64,000 bases of DNA from Deltaproteobacteria bacterium (lineage in GTDB: Bacteria; UBA10199; GCA-002796325; JACPFF01), in assembly GCA_016210045.1 (NCBI GenBank), contig JACQUX010000041.1:1-64000 (forward strand). Direction: 5' to 3'. The notes under the pieces are model-generated. The model saw only the letters and a program-made list of their open reading frames with translations, was not told the DNA's origin and did no database searches. Below are positions 8,839-17,745 of this stretch, piece by piece (within the stretch, counting starts at the first letter, position 1; the number at the start of each line of letters is the position of its first letter). The position numbers and the translations under genes are program-made.

Positions 8839-10212
8839 TTACGCGGACCAGGCACGGAACGTTTGATACAATAACCAGGCATTCAGCGCAGCGATAAAAC
8901 ACGCCATCGTATAGCTAATGCATTTCAAACACCATCCGTTGGCAAACGTCCCCATTTTGGCGCGGCTACTCGTAAACTGCACCAGCGGAAACACGGCGAA
9001 CGAGAGCTGCAAACTCAAGATCACCTGACTTAAGATCAGGAGTTGGCCCGTTCCCTTCGCGCCGTACAACGCGGTGACGATCACCGCGGGCACGATTGCA
9101 ACCAGACGCGTAATCAACCGGCGCAACACGGGAGAGATACGGAGACGGAGAAACCCTTCCATCACGATTTGTCCCGCGAGCGTTCCCGTTAACGTCGAGT
9201 TCTGACCGGAGGCCAGCAGCGCCAACGCAAACAGAAAACTCGCGAAGGAGACGCCCAAGAGCGGACTCAAGAGTTCATACGCTTGTTCAATCCCCGCGAC
9301 GTCATGATAACCGTGGCGGTAAAAGACCCCTGCGGCAACGATAAGGATGGCCGCATTGATAAAGAGCGCAATGAACAGCGCGATCGTCGAATCGAGCGTG
9401 GCATAGCGAATCGCCATCCGCTTCCCGGCCACCGTGTCGGGATAGTTGCGGGTCTGGACGATCGAGGAGTGTAAGTAGAGATTGTGCGGCATCACCGTCG
9501 CCCCGAGAATGCCGATCGCGATATAGAGCATTTCGCGATTGCGCAATATTTCCACGCTGGGGATAAAACCACGCGCAATGCCGCCCAAATCGGGACGCGA
9601 CAAAATAATCTCCGTCAAAAACGCGCCACCGATGATCGCAATAAGACCGATCACCAGACACTCGACATACCGAAATCCTTTATTCTGCAGATACAAGATC
9701 AACAGGACATCGCCGGCCGTGAGGCAGACGCCCCACAGGAGTGGCAGTTGAAACAGCAAGTTCAGCGCAATGGCGGACCCGATGACTTCGGCCAAGTCAC
9801 ATGCGGCGATAGCAATTTCACACAAGATCCATAACGCAATGCCGACCGGTTTGGTGTAGTGGTCGCGACAGGCCTGCGCGAGGTCTCGCCCGGTCACGAT
9901 GCCTAACTTCGCAGACAGCGCCTGCAACACCATGGCCATGATGTTGGAGAGGAGGATCACCGACAGTAGCGCAAAATTGAATTGCGCCCCCCCCGCCAGA
10001 TCGGTCGCCCAATTGCCGGGATCCATATAGCCCACAGCGACCAAATAGCCGGGGCCCGCAAAGGCCAACATCTTGCGCCAAAAGGAGGCGGCTGAAGGAA
10101 CCCCAACGGAGCGATGTACTTCCGGCAACGAGGGGCTCGCCCGCGGCAGGCGCCAGGACGGGTCGGCAATTTCGGTCGCGGGCGTCGGTGGCATTGGGGA
10201 CTCCTTCATCAT
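8839..10212 (-). CDS. mntH: NRAMP-family Mn(II)/Fe(II) transporter
   Basis: The 457-residue inner-membrane protein imports Mn(II) or Fe(II) with protons. The metal-site motifs are intact: DPGN in helix 1 (Asp64, Asn67) and MPHN in helix 6 (Met241, His243). About eleven membrane helices can be traced. A 45-residue polar N-terminal extension precedes helix 1. The start at 10212 is preceded by AGGTGG nine bases upstream. It is divergent from a DtxR/MntR-family regulator gene across an 84-bp region holding a palindromic operator, so metal-dependent repression is expected. Chromosomal context favours Mn, but Fe is not excluded. Confidence 0.9.
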   Translation of the reverse strand: MMKESPMPPTPATEIADPSWRLPRASPSLPEVHRSVGVPSAASFWRKMLAFAGPGYLVAVGYMDPGNWATDLAGGAQFNFALLSVILLSNIMAMVLQALSAKLGIVTGRDLAQACRDHYTKPVGIALWILCEIAIAACDLAEVIGSAIALNLLFQLPLLWGVCLTAGDVLLILYLQNKGFRYVECLVIGLIAIIGGAFLTEIILSRPDLGGIARGFIPSVEILRNREMLYIAIGILGATVMPHNLYLHSSIVQTRNYPDTVAGKRMAIRYATLDSTIALFIALFINAAILIVAAGVFYRHGYHDVAGIEQAYELLSPLLGVSFASFLFALALLASGQNSTLTGTLAGQIVMEGFLRLRISPVLRRLITRLVAIVPAVIVTALYGAKGTGQLLILSQVILSLQLSFAVFPLVQFTSSRAKMGTFANGWCLKCISYTMACFIAALNAWLLYQTFRAWSA

Positions 10213-10257
10213 GATATTCCCACCTATTACATGATATTCAATTTGACTAATAAACCA

Positions 10258-10275
10258 TATTAGCCTAGCCTAATA
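10258..10275. promoter_or_regulatory. Probable DtxR/MntR-type operator
   Basis: TATTAGCCTAGCCTAATA is an 18-bp palindrome with one symmetric mismatched pair: TATTAG and CTAATA flank a CTAG centre. It lies between divergent mntH and the regulator gene and resembles the TTAGG...CCTAA boxes bound by DtxR-family repressors. A second repeat, CATGATATTC, occurs at 10210-10219 and 10230-10239, two helical turns apart, overlapping the mntH start; it could be another protein site. Confidence 0.6.
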
Positions 10276-10296
10276 CTTGCAAGGAGAAAATTATAT

Positions 10297-10986
10297 ATGA
10301 GCACGCATCCGCTGCCGTCGGCCGAAATCAGTCCCGCGATTCAAGACTACATCAAGGCCTGTTACCGCTTGGAACGCGACACCAATGCCCCAGTCCCGAT
10401 CGGCAAATTGGCCCAAGCGCTGAATGTCGCGCCACCGTCGGTCACCAACATGGTCGAACGCCTGACCAGTCTGCGCCTGGTGCGGCGGGACAACGAGGGC
10501 CGCATTGGGCTGACTCCGCAAGGGATGAGCGTCGCGTTGGAAGTGGTGCGTCATCATCGCCTGTTGGAAACGTTTCTGATCAACGAACTCGGGATGGATT
10601 GGGCCGAGGCCCACGAAGAAGCCGAAGTCCTCGAACATTACATTTCGGAGCGACTCGAATCACTGCTTGATCAACGATTGGCACGCCCCACCACGGACCC
10701 GCACGGCGAGCCGATCCCGCGCAAAGACGGGACCATTCCGCTACAGCGCGGCCGCTCGCTGTTGGAATTCGAACCCGGCAGCACGGTAACGATTCGCCAA
10801 GTCACCGCGCACGATCCACAGTTATTGCACTATCTCCAAGAACAAGGCCTGATTCCGGGCACGCGGATTCGCGTGCAACGGTTGGAACCCTTCAACGGCC
10901 CGCTCGTCCTCGATCTGCGCGGCGACACACGCGTCGTGAGTCGCGAAGTGGCGGCCTGCATCACCGGAGCCGCATATGGAAAATAG
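10297..10986 (+). CDS. DtxR/MntR-family metal-dependent repressor
   Basis: The 229-residue regulator has a winged helix (about 12-75), a metal-binding dimerisation domain (about 80-130) and a C-terminal FeoA/SH3-like domain (about 152-227), the long DtxR/IdeR layout. Candidate metal ligands are Asp17, His87, Glu110, Glu113 and His114. Asp17 and Glu113 are as in manganese-sensing MntR, but the position of MntR Glu11 is Lys20, so the metal set is mixed. AAGGAG precedes the start by about 12 bases. It should repress divergent mntH-uspA and itself when metal is replete. Its 3' end overlaps the next gene by 11 bp. Confidence 0.85.
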   Translation: MSTHPLPSAEISPAIQDYIKACYRLERDTNAPVPIGKLAQALNVAPPSVTNMVERLTSLRLVRRDNEGRIGLTPQGMSVALEVVRHHRLLETFLINELGMDWAEAHEEAEVLEHYISERLESLLDQRLARPTTDPHGEPIPRKDGTIPLQRGRSLLEFEPGSTVTIRQVTAHDPQLLHYLQEQGLIPGTRIRVQRLEPFNGPLVLDLRGDTRVVSREVAACITGAAYGK

Positions 10987-11821
10987 TAACACCGGGCCAG
11001 GACTTTTTCTTGCTACAGTGCTCGCGATCACGGCGACGCTCGGCGCGGCGCCGCCGGCGTACAGCGAAACATTCGACAACCATCCACCGCGCGACGACTT
11101 CGCGGCCGCGCTAGAGACCGATCGGCCCGATATCAGCGAAGCCAGCTCCACTGTGGGACGGCACCGCTTTCAACTGGAAACCAGCGTGGCGTATAGTCGC
11201 GACCACGACAGCGGCACCACCACCCACTTCTACAGTGCACCGACGCTGCTGCGGTTCGGGATCAGCGAGCCGCTCGAAGTGCGATTGGAGAGCGATATGT
11301 TCGCCGTGCAACGCGAATCCGGCATGGGCACCACGCACGGTCTCACCGACTTGGCGTTCGGAATGAAAGCGCACTTAACCGACGGAAGCGGTGGTATTCC
11401 GTCGCTCGGCGTGTTGGCGCATCTCGGCGTTCCGACCGGCAACGACGAATTTTCGGCCAACGGCGTCGAGCCGGAGTTAAAAATATTAGCGGATTGGGAC
11501 GTGGTCGGCGATCTGGCGCTCGGGATGAATGTCGGGGCCGACATCCCAGTCCGCGACGCCGCAGGCGATAAATTCGCCCGCTTCCTCTACTCCGCCGCGT
11601 TCAGCCACCCCATCCCCGGCCTGCGCGACCGCTGGCGGGTGTTTGTCGAGGCCGCCGGAACGGTCCCCGCGCATGCCGATAAACCAGACACCCACATATT
11701 CAATACCGGCACCGCGCTCCTCATCACTCCCAACCTGCAACTCGACGCCTTCGCCGCCGTCGGCCTGACCGCCGCCGCCGAAGGCATTCAAACCGGCTTA
11801 GGAATCAGTTGGCGGCGATGA
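10976..11821 (+). CDS. Outer-membrane beta-barrel protein, MetA-pathway/transporter-like
   Basis: The 281-residue protein has a signal peptide (about 1-31, ending PAYSE) and then repeating amphipathic strands such as 'RHRFQLETSVAYS' and 'LTDLAFGMKAHL'. It ends in W-R-R rather than the usual terminal Phe. The pattern fits the Phenol_MetA_deg/transporter family of outer-membrane channels (pfam13557-like), whose substrates are mostly unknown. It starts inside the regulator gene (11-bp overlap), so it is translated with the metal repressor; a role in metal movement across the outer membrane is inference. A paralogue lies at 13641-14639. Confidence 0.65.
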   Translation: MENSNTGPGLFLATVLAITATLGAAPPAYSETFDNHPPRDDFAAALETDRPDISEASSTVGRHRFQLETSVAYSRDHDSGTTTHFYSAPTLLRFGISEPLEVRLESDMFAVQRESGMGTTHGLTDLAFGMKAHLTDGSGGIPSLGVLAHLGVPTGNDEFSANGVEPELKILADWDVVGDLALGMNVGADIPVRDAAGDKFARFLYSAAFSHPIPGLRDRWRVFVEAAGTVPAHADKPDTHIFNTGTALLITPNLQLDAFAAVGLTAAAEGIQTGLGISWRR

Positions 11822-11825
11822 ATGC

Positions 11826-11847
11826 GCCCCGCCCAAAAGGGCGGGGC
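11826..11847 (+). terminator. Strong hairpin after the outer-membrane gene
   Basis: A perfect 9-bp GC stem GCCCCGCCC/GGGCGGGGC with an AAAA loop begins five bases after the stop. There is no T-run, so it may be an mRNA-stabilising or Rho-assisted hairpin rather than a classic intrinsic terminator. Confidence 0.5.
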
Positions 11848-11855
11848 ATCCACTT

Positions 11856-11956
11856 CCCTCTCCCATTGGGGAGAGGGTTGGGTGAGGAAGAGACCACCAG
11901 TGCAATCAGCCACGTGCATCCTCCCCCTCACCCTAGCCATCTCCCCAACAGGGAGA
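11856..11956. repeat. Two-hairpin palindromic repeat (CCCTCTCCC type)
   Basis: A perfect 9-bp stem CCCTCTCCC/GGGAGAGGG (11856-11877) and a second stem TCTCCC/GGGAGA (11940-11956) flank a segment whose GGGTGAGG and CCTCACCC can also pair. Elements of this kind are dispersed in many proteobacterial genomes. It lies between convergent genes, so it could serve both 3' ends. Confidence 0.6.
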
Positions 11957-11991
11957 GGGAACGCAAAGCAAATGCATTGCAGGCACGTACA

Positions 11992-13422
11992 TTAGCGGAG
12001 ATCGCGAAGAAATTTGGCGCGATTCAGAGCGGTCGCAAGTAAGACGAGCCCTGTGATCGCCAGTAGATTCGCCAACGTCCGAGCAGGACGCGGCGAAAGC
12101 GGTGCCGATTCAAACGCGGCCGCGGCCGTCAAACTACACCCGCCATTCGCGGGCACGAGTTGCCACGACGGCACGATCGCAAAGAGCGCGGCGTTATTGG
12201 TGTAGCGACAAATTCCAATTGTATCGGCTGCGTAACCGGCTGGACACGCGGCCACGCAGTCGCCCAGGAAATCGAACTGCCCGTTCGGGCACTCGCGTTT
12301 ACAGGCACGGTTCATTTCCACAAATCCCGCCGGACAGTTTTCGGTCACATTCGGACCCACGACCAACGAGCCGGCATCGTCTTGAATATTCCCCGCCAAA
12401 TTGCCCGCCACCACGGCATCGTCGATTGTGTTGCCGGTCGTGCCATCGTGATTATGAATCCCGAACTGCTCGTTGTTCAGGACCGTCGCGCCGGCAATGG
12501 TCGTGTTGGAACCAAGCAAATCGATCCCGGTCTGATGATTGTAACTGGCCTCCACGTCGATGAGTTGGGTGTTATCGCCCCGCACCGTGATCCCGTTGCC
12601 GCCGTTCCCGTTGGCCGCGACTGCTTCGACTTGAACGGCATCGCCGTTCACGACCAATCCATCCCCGGCATTGCCGGTGAACGTGGATTCGGCCACCGTG
12701 GCGCCATCGCTATTCACGACCATCCCGTCGCCGCCATTCTGTGTGGCCGTCATGTCGGAAAAATTCAAATCTACAACCCCGGCCACGTCACAAATCCCAT
12801 CGCCCGGCATTTGTGCGACCTTAAATCCCGCGGCCGTGATGTGACTCCCGGCGAACGTCAGACCACACGGCGGCTTGCTGGCAGCAAAGTCCGTCTTGAA
12901 CGTCCCACCCTTCGCGCTCAGCGTCGTCTGCTCGCCCTTGGGCCCGCGAAAATCGAGCACGATCGGAATCCCGGCCTGCGCAGTTTCCGCATGCACCGTG
13001 ATCGTCACCGGATCATCCACTTGCCACGTGATCCCATTCAGTCCCTGATAGTTCATCGAAAAGCAGATCGCCTTCAGCGTGCAACTCTTGCCGATCACGT
13101 CGGCCACACCTTTCGCAGCCGCGTTGTTCGGATCGGTCATTAACACAGGGACTTGCTTGGTAACCATGGTCGGCGACATCGATTGGAGAATCGCCACCAT
13201 CGGCAGCAGATACTTACTGTCGAGCGTGGCCACCCCAGTCGTCCCGGCCTGATATTCGTACCGATAGACGCATTCGCCCGGCGCCGGCACGGGACAGAGC
13301 GAGGCAGGTGGCTGGGACGTTGACCCGCCCGCCAGCGTCGTGGCCGGCATCAGCCAGCAGAGCAGCGCGTACCTGAGGAGCCGACGCACGAACCACGACC
13401 ACGGATGAACGGCAAGGCGCAT
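11992..13422 (-). CDS. Exported right-handed beta-helix protein with C-terminal sorting-like tail
   Basis: The 476-residue protein has a signal peptide (ending MPATTLAGG), and a central region (about 210-350) of parallel beta-helix turns rich in G, N, D and V, such as 'NGGDGMVV' and 'GNAGDGLVVNG'. A Cys-rich segment follows (about 360-410, with CPAG/CKRECPNG motifs). The C-terminus has GGCSL, a proline-rich linker, one hydrophobic helix and a basic end (RAKFLRDLR), the order seen in MYXO-CTERM-like sorting tails. I chose the ATG at 13422; 13440 would be a TTG. The fold suggests surface polysaccharide binding or adhesion. No catalytic residues are identifiable. Confidence 0.65.
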   Translation of the reverse strand: MRLAVHPWSWFVRRLLRYALLCWLMPATTLAGGSTSQPPASLCPVPAPGECVYRYEYQAGTTGVATLDSKYLLPMVAILQSMSPTMVTKQVPVLMTDPNNAAAKGVADVIGKSCTLKAICFSMNYQGLNGITWQVDDPVTITVHAETAQAGIPIVLDFRGPKGEQTTLSAKGGTFKTDFAASKPPCGLTFAGSHITAAGFKVAQMPGDGICDVAGVVDLNFSDMTATQNGGDGMVVNSDGATVAESTFTGNAGDGLVVNGDAVQVEAVAANGNGGNGITVRGDNTQLIDVEASYNHQTGIDLLGSNTTIAGATVLNNEQFGIHNHDGTTGNTIDDAVVAGNLAGNIQDDAGSLVVGPNVTENCPAGFVEMNRACKRECPNGQFDFLGDCVAACPAGYAADTIGICRYTNNAALFAIVPSWQLVPANGGCSLTAAAAFESAPLSPRPARTLANLLAITGLVLLATALNRAKFLRDLR

Positions 13423-13640
13423 ACGCCGGATAAAAAGCAATCACTATGCCACGGAATTTTACTCCGTCGGACGAGATAGGGGTTTCATTCCAGCTGGTTA
13501 CTCGGTCGACCTCCACACAAAGCCGTACCGAGTGGGGACACGCCACCTCACGGCTCGGGCGTTCAAGTTTCCGTAGGCACGACCCTGGGAATCATGTTAT
13601 GAGGCGTACAATGTATCATTATATATAGGGGGAAACGCGT
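13423..13640. other. Divergent intergenic region
   Basis: This 218-bp region separates divergent genes. Bases 13601-13632 are AT-rich (TACAATG, TATATATAG) and likely contain the promoter of the downstream outer-membrane gene, whose ribosome-binding site is AGGGGGAAA. The GC-rich part at 13500-13590 has imperfect stems but matches no riboswitch I know. Confidence 0.35.
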
Positions 13641-14639
13641 ATGCCGAAACATTATACGAAGATCATCGCCGTGGCCGTCCTGACCGGGACGTTGGCTGCG
13701 ACTCATGTCGTGCACGCGAAGGGGGTCACCGCCGGTTCACAGTTCGAAGAGCGGAACATCGACGATACTGCGACATCGCCCCAGTCTGTTTCCACGAAGA
13801 CCACGGCCACGCGCGCAGCAGCGTCGACCAAAGCACCGAAAGCCATAGCGACTCCGAAATTCCAGACGACGCAACCGAATCCACCGACCGCAGCACCAAC
13901 GCCGCGATGGTACGGAGACGATACGGTCATCACGGCGGAACGGCCGCGTGCGACGCTCGATCTGGACACCGTCGGCAAACGACGTTTCCAAGTCGAGACC
14001 AGTTTCGATTACCAAGTGGAAAGCGACACGCCCGGCTCGGTGTCCACGATTGCGTTCCCGACTCAAGTCCGCTTCGGCGTGATCGATCCATTGGAACTGC
14101 GCGTGCGCGGCAATTTGTTCACGTTTCAAAGCGTGAGTGGCGGCGGCACGACGCGTGGCTTCGGCGACTTGGCGTTCGGCACCAAGTGGGCAATCGTGCA
14201 AGGGGGCGGATTCCTCCCCGCCGTCGGGCTGGTGGCCGATCTCGCCGTGCCGACCGGCTCGGACAACGTTTCGAATAATACGTTGGTCCCACAAGGACGC
14301 GCCATCGCGGCGTGGGAACTCCCGGCAGAATTTCGACTCGATACCAACGCCGGATTCGATTACCCGCGACGCGACGCAGCCGGTGATCGCTTCGCCCGCT
14401 TTCTGTACGGCGCAGCGGTGCGGCGCGCGCTGCCGTTTTGGGAGCACCGCATCAACACGTTCGTCGAGTTGGCGGGCGCAGAGCCGCTGCATGATCGCAA
14501 AGCAGGCCCGCATATCTTCGGTACCGGCGCCGGCGTGCGGATCACCGAGGCGATGCAGCTCGACACCTTCTTGCGCGTCGGACTGAACAAGACCGCCGCG
14601 AATCTGCAAACTGGTGTTGGCTTCAGTTGGAAGCTGTAG
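13641..14639 (+). CDS. Outer-membrane beta-barrel protein, paralogue of 10976-11821
   Basis: The 332-residue protein has a signal peptide (about 1-28, ending HVVHA), a 70-residue low-complexity Ala/Thr/Pro linker and a barrel domain (about 95-332). Shared blocks with the gene at 10976 include 'VGKRRFQVETSFDY' versus 'VGRHRFQLETSVAY', 'GFGDLAFGTK' versus 'GLTDLAFGMK' and 'RDAAGDRFARFLYGAA' versus 'RDAAGDKFARFLYSAA'. The added linker may span periplasm or peptidoglycan. AGGGGG precedes the start by nine bases. Function as in the paralogue is unknown. Confidence 0.65.
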   Translation: MPKHYTKIIAVAVLTGTLAATHVVHAKGVTAGSQFEERNIDDTATSPQSVSTKTTATRAAASTKAPKAIATPKFQTTQPNPPTAAPTPRWYGDDTVITAERPRATLDLDTVGKRRFQVETSFDYQVESDTPGSVSTIAFPTQVRFGVIDPLELRVRGNLFTFQSVSGGGTTRGFGDLAFGTKWAIVQGGGFLPAVGLVADLAVPTGSDNVSNNTLVPQGRAIAAWELPAEFRLDTNAGFDYPRRDAAGDRFARFLYGAAVRRALPFWEHRINTFVELAGAEPLHDRKAGPHIFGTGAGVRITEAMQLDTFLRVGLNKTAANLQTGVGFSWKL

Positions 14640-14657
14640 TGCGCCAAGTTGCCAAAG

Positions 14658-14782
14658 CAGGTTGTTCAAAAAGGCCCAGATGCTAGGCGGCCCGCCCGTC
14701 CGCGACCGGAGCGTACTCGGTTGTACGTGAGGATCGCGGACGGGCGGGCCAACAACGCAGATGGACCTTTTTCAACAGCCTG
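14658..14782. repeat. 125-bp palindromic element, copy 1
   Basis: The ends form an imperfect inverted repeat (CAGGTTGTTCAAAAAGG and CCTTTTTCAACAGCCTG). The inside is a long stem, GCCCGCCCGTCCGCGA pairing with TCGCGGACGGGCGGGC, around a conserved CCGGAGCGTACT...GTACGTGAGGA apex. The same 125-bp element lies at 55321-55445 with different stem bases that still pair. The right end overlaps the last codons and stop of hemL (stop 14772-14774), so the element supplies the gene's 3' end and probably its terminator on the minus strand. Confidence 0.85.
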
Positions 14783-16052
14783 CAAGCGCCTCGCGCGCGG
14801 CAGTGAGCGTTTGGTCGATATCCTCTGTCGAATGTGCCAGCGAAACAAAACTCGCTTCGAACGGCGACGGCGCCAAATTAACGCCAGCTTGCAACATCGC
14901 GTGAAAGAAACGGCGAAAGCGCGCGGCATCGCAGCGCGCGGTGTCGGCGAGTGAGCGGACCGGCTGATCGGTGAAGAAGAATCCCCACATCCCCCCGACT
15001 TGCACCGTTTGACAAGGAACATTCACACTGCGACACACGTCCGCCAATCCTTCGGCCAGTTGTTGCGCCCGTTGCTGTAAGATTTCGAACGCCCCCGGCA
15101 CTTGGAGTCCTTGCAACGCGGCGATCCCCGCGGCCATCGCCAACGGATTCCCGGCCAACGTCCCCGCTTGATAGACCGGTCCCAACGGGGCGACGCGTTC
15201 CATTAAATCGACGCGGCCGCCGTAAGCACCGACCGGCAGTCCGCCGCCGATCACTTTGCCTAAGCACGTCAAGTCCGGCCGCACGCCGTAGTGTTGTTGC
15301 GCCCCGCCGAGCGCCACACGGAATCCGGTCATGACTTCATCGCAAATCAGCAACGCGCCGTATGTATCGCAGAGTGCCCGCAGCGCCGGCAGGAACTCAG
15401 CGGTCGGCGGCACGCAGCCCATATTGCCGACGACCGGCTCCACGATGACGGCCGCAATCTCGCGTGGGTGTTGTTGAAACAGCGCACGCACCCCGGCCGC
15501 GTCGTTGTATTCCGCCACCAGGGTATGCCGCGCGAAATCGGCGGGGACTCCGGCCGAATCGGGTTCGCCACCGGTCAGGGCGCCGGACCCTGCTTTGACG
15601 AGCAAGTAATCGGCGTGTCCGTGATAGCAGCCGGCGAACTTTAGAATCGTGTCGCGCCCGGTTGCGGCACGCGCCAATCGAATCGCGCTCATCGTCGCTT
15701 CGGTCCCGGAACAGACGAAACGGATTCGCTCCAACGTCGGCATCGCATGTTGAATGAGTTGCGCGAGCATCGTCTCGCGCTCCGTCGGCGCGCCAAAACT
15801 GAGACCCTCCGTTGCCGCCTGTTGGACTGCCGTGACGATACTCGGCGCCGCGTGGCCCAAGATCATCGCGCCCCAACTGCAGACGTAATCGGTGTACCGT
15901 TTCCCCTCGACGTCCCACAAATACGCGCCCGCGCCGCGCTGGATGAACGGTGGCGTCCCGCCCACGGCCTTGTAAGCACGCACTGGGGAATTCACGCCGC
16001 CGACCAAAACGCGTTGTGCGGCGGCAAAACAGTCTGCGGAATTAGTCTTCAT
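14772..16052 (-). CDS. hemL: Glutamate-1-semialdehyde 2,1-aminomutase
   Basis: The 426-residue PLP enzyme converts glutamate-1-semialdehyde to 5-aminolevulinate, the committed precursor of heme and other tetrapyrroles. The family core is intact: '[15 protein letters not shown]' for phosphate binding, '[10 protein letters not shown]' with the PLP-ring Asp238, and Lys266 in '[17 protein letters not shown]' as Schiff-base lysine. I chose the ATG at 16052 because GGAGTCGAACTT precedes it. Length matches the family. The last four residues and the stop lie inside the 125-bp repeat. Confidence 0.95.
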   Translation of the reverse strand: MKTNSADCFAAAQRVLVGGVNSPVRAYKAVGGTPPFIQRGAGAYLWDVEGKRYTDYVCSWGAMILGHAAPSIVTAVQQAATEGLSFGAPTERETMLAQLIQHAMPTLERIRFVCSGTEATMSAIRLARAATGRDTILKFAGCYHGHADYLLVKAGSGALTGGEPDSAGVPADFARHTLVAEYNDAAGVRALFQQHPREIAAVIVEPVVGNMGCVPPTAEFLPALRALCDTYGALLICDEVMTGFRVALGGAQQHYGVRPDLTCLGKVIGGGLPVGAYGGRVDLMERVAPLGPVYQAGTLAGNPLAMAAGIAALQGLQVPGAFEILQQRAQQLAEGLADVCRSVNVPCQTVQVGGMWGFFFTDQPVRSLADTARCDAARFRRFFHAMLQAGVNLAPSPFEASFVSLAHSTEDIDQTLTAAREALAGC

Positions 16053-16117
16053 AAGTTCGACTCCTGAATGGGATTGTTCATTGCGCGTCGCGCACGCGCT
16101 TGTTATACGCGCGTTCC

Positions 16118-16849
16118 ATGCAGGCCATCTTTGCACCGCTCCACGAAGAAATCAAACATCTCCATCCATTACTGGAGATCGACACCACCGTCTATTTAGG
16201 CGCGAGTCGACTCTGGCACGGGAAGATCGGCAGCCACGAGTTGTGTCTCATCCGCGCCGGATTGGGTGAACCCGCGCTCGCGGCCATTGCCACGTACTGT
16301 TTTCGCGTCTTTCGTCCCACTGCGGCATTGTTGCTCGGCTTCGGCGGCGGGACACTGCCGAACATCCACGTCGGCGATCTAATTCTCGGCAAGGAATTGA
16401 TCACGGCGGACGGACAGCACCGTTGGACAACATCCGAAGCGGCACTTCGTCACGGCAACGCAGCGGCCACAGCGGCCGAGCTCCCGCTGCGCGAAGGGAT
16501 CGTTGCAATCCACGAGCAACCCGTGTCGTCGCCGCATGAAAAGGCATTTGCGGGGACCCAATACGGCGCGGCTGCGGCCTCGACGGAAGGACGCGGGTTT
16601 ATCGAAGCGGCCGAATACGCGCATGTCCCGTGGCTGGTGGCGCGCGCCATCGTGGATCCGGTCGAAGTCCCGCTGCCGGAGGGATTCGCTCCGCTGGATG
16701 AAAGTGGTTGTATTGCGATCGGCGCATTGCTGCGCGCCATCGCACGGCAGCCGAGTCTGATCGGCGCGCTCTCATCGCTCCATATGGCCGCGAATCGCGC
16801 GCGCGACACACTGACCACGTTCGCCAAGTCATGGTTGGCAACCACCTGA
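16118..16849 (+). CDS. Nucleoside phosphorylase/MTA-SAH nucleosidase-like protein
   Basis: The 243-residue protein has the PNP/UDP fold signature: '[14 protein letters not shown]', '[20 protein letters not shown]' and a late '[18 protein letters not shown]' region where the ribose-binding Glu lies. Related enzymes cleave nucleosides, 5'-methylthioadenosine, futalosine or the adenosyl-hopane intermediate (HpnG). Sequence alone does not separate these. It is divergent from hemL (65 bp) and starts a likely operon with the next genes. I took the ATG at 16118; an in-frame TTG at 16100 is possible. Confidence 0.65.
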   Translation: MQAIFAPLHEEIKHLHPLLEIDTTVYLGASRLWHGKIGSHELCLIRAGLGEPALAAIATYCFRVFRPTAALLLGFGGGTLPNIHVGDLILGKELITADGQHRWTTSEAALRHGNAAATAAELPLREGIVAIHEQPVSSPHEKAFAGTQYGAAAASTEGRGFIEAAEYAHVPWLVARAIVDPVEVPLPEGFAPLDESGCIAIGALLRAIARQPSLIGALSSLHMAANRARDTLTTFAKSWLATT

Positions 16850-16861
16850 GGTGGCCTGCTC

Positions 16862-17743
16862 ATGCGTGCTCGATGCTGGCGTTGGTTTGTGTGCATACTC
16901 CTCGGAGCCGGTCTGCTCGCGCTGCATGATCATGCGTTGATCCAACTCACGCCGCCCGACACCGCAGCGCCGCTCGCGGACCACGCCGCGTATTTGGCCC
17001 GCCTCGCGCCCCATGGCGTCGGGGCCTATTTTTTCATCGACGTCCCACCCGTCGCTGCCAATCCGGAAATTCTCGACGCCCTCGCACCGCTGCTGCACGC
17101 CGCCGCCGTCACGATGCTCCGCCAACCGTTGGTCGACAACGGCGCCGCGATTCGCCTGCTGTTAATTCTTCAACTCCGCACCCCGCAAGGCACGCTGACG
17201 CCCTGTTTCTTGCTGGAGACCGCCGCGCCCACGCTATCGCCCTGTCCGCTGCTGGCCACTCTCGGCATGCCGTGCGTTCCCGTAGCGCCATCCGTGTTCA
17301 GCGTCGGTCCGGCGGTCTGTCAACAACGCATCGCCGGCCGAGCACGCACCGCACCGCCGCAATACACGATACCAAAGTACAATCTATCAGCCGACACGAC
17401 GCTGCTCGGCTGGAGCGCGATCACGGACCGCGGCCTGCTCCACGCCCTCGCACCGGCGTTCCAACCGCTGATCGCCTCCGTCACCAGCCAGGCCGTGATC
17501 GACACGCAACTGCGGCTGCGCTGGCAGCTCATCGCCCCAAGACCGGAACAAGCCACTGCGCTGCACAACAAATTGGAGTCGATCCTCACGGCGGGCTTGC
17601 GCGCAACGGACGTCAGCCCCTGGTTGACGCCCATCCTCCGCTCTACTAAGTTGCAGCGCATTGAAGAACTGGTCACTGTGGAGTTGGCCGCCACCCCCGG
17701 CGAGTGGCGACAGGCGATTCAATACTTTACTGTAACAGAGTGA
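16862..17743 (+). CDS. Hypothetical membrane-anchored protein
   Basis: The 293-residue protein has an N-terminal membrane helix (about 8-22) and an extracytoplasmic domain that is Pro-, Leu- and Ala-rich with several cysteines. I do not recognise the family. It follows the phosphorylase-like gene by 12 bp and precedes the next gene by 2 bp, so it belongs to the same transcript. Confidence 0.5.
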   Translation: MRARCWRWFVCILLGAGLLALHDHALIQLTPPDTAAPLADHAAYLARLAPHGVGAYFFIDVPPVAANPEILDALAPLLHAAAVTMLRQPLVDNGAAIRLLLILQLRTPQGTLTPCFLLETAAPTLSPCPLLATLGMPCVPVAPSVFSVGPAVCQQRIAGRARTAPPQYTIPKYNLSADTTLLGWSAITDRGLLHALAPAFQPLIASVTSQAVIDTQLRLRWQLIAPRPEQATALHNKLESILTAGLRATDVSPWLTPILRSTKLQRIEELVTVELAATPGEWRQAIQYFTVTE

Positions 17744-17745
17744 TT

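Noticed and set aside
13500-13600. Possible cyclic di-GMP riboswitch upstream of the outer-membrane gene
   Set aside because: ACAAAGCC and GTGGGGACACG recall parts of the GEMM motif, but the required GGCAAACC and CGAAAG elements and their order are missing.
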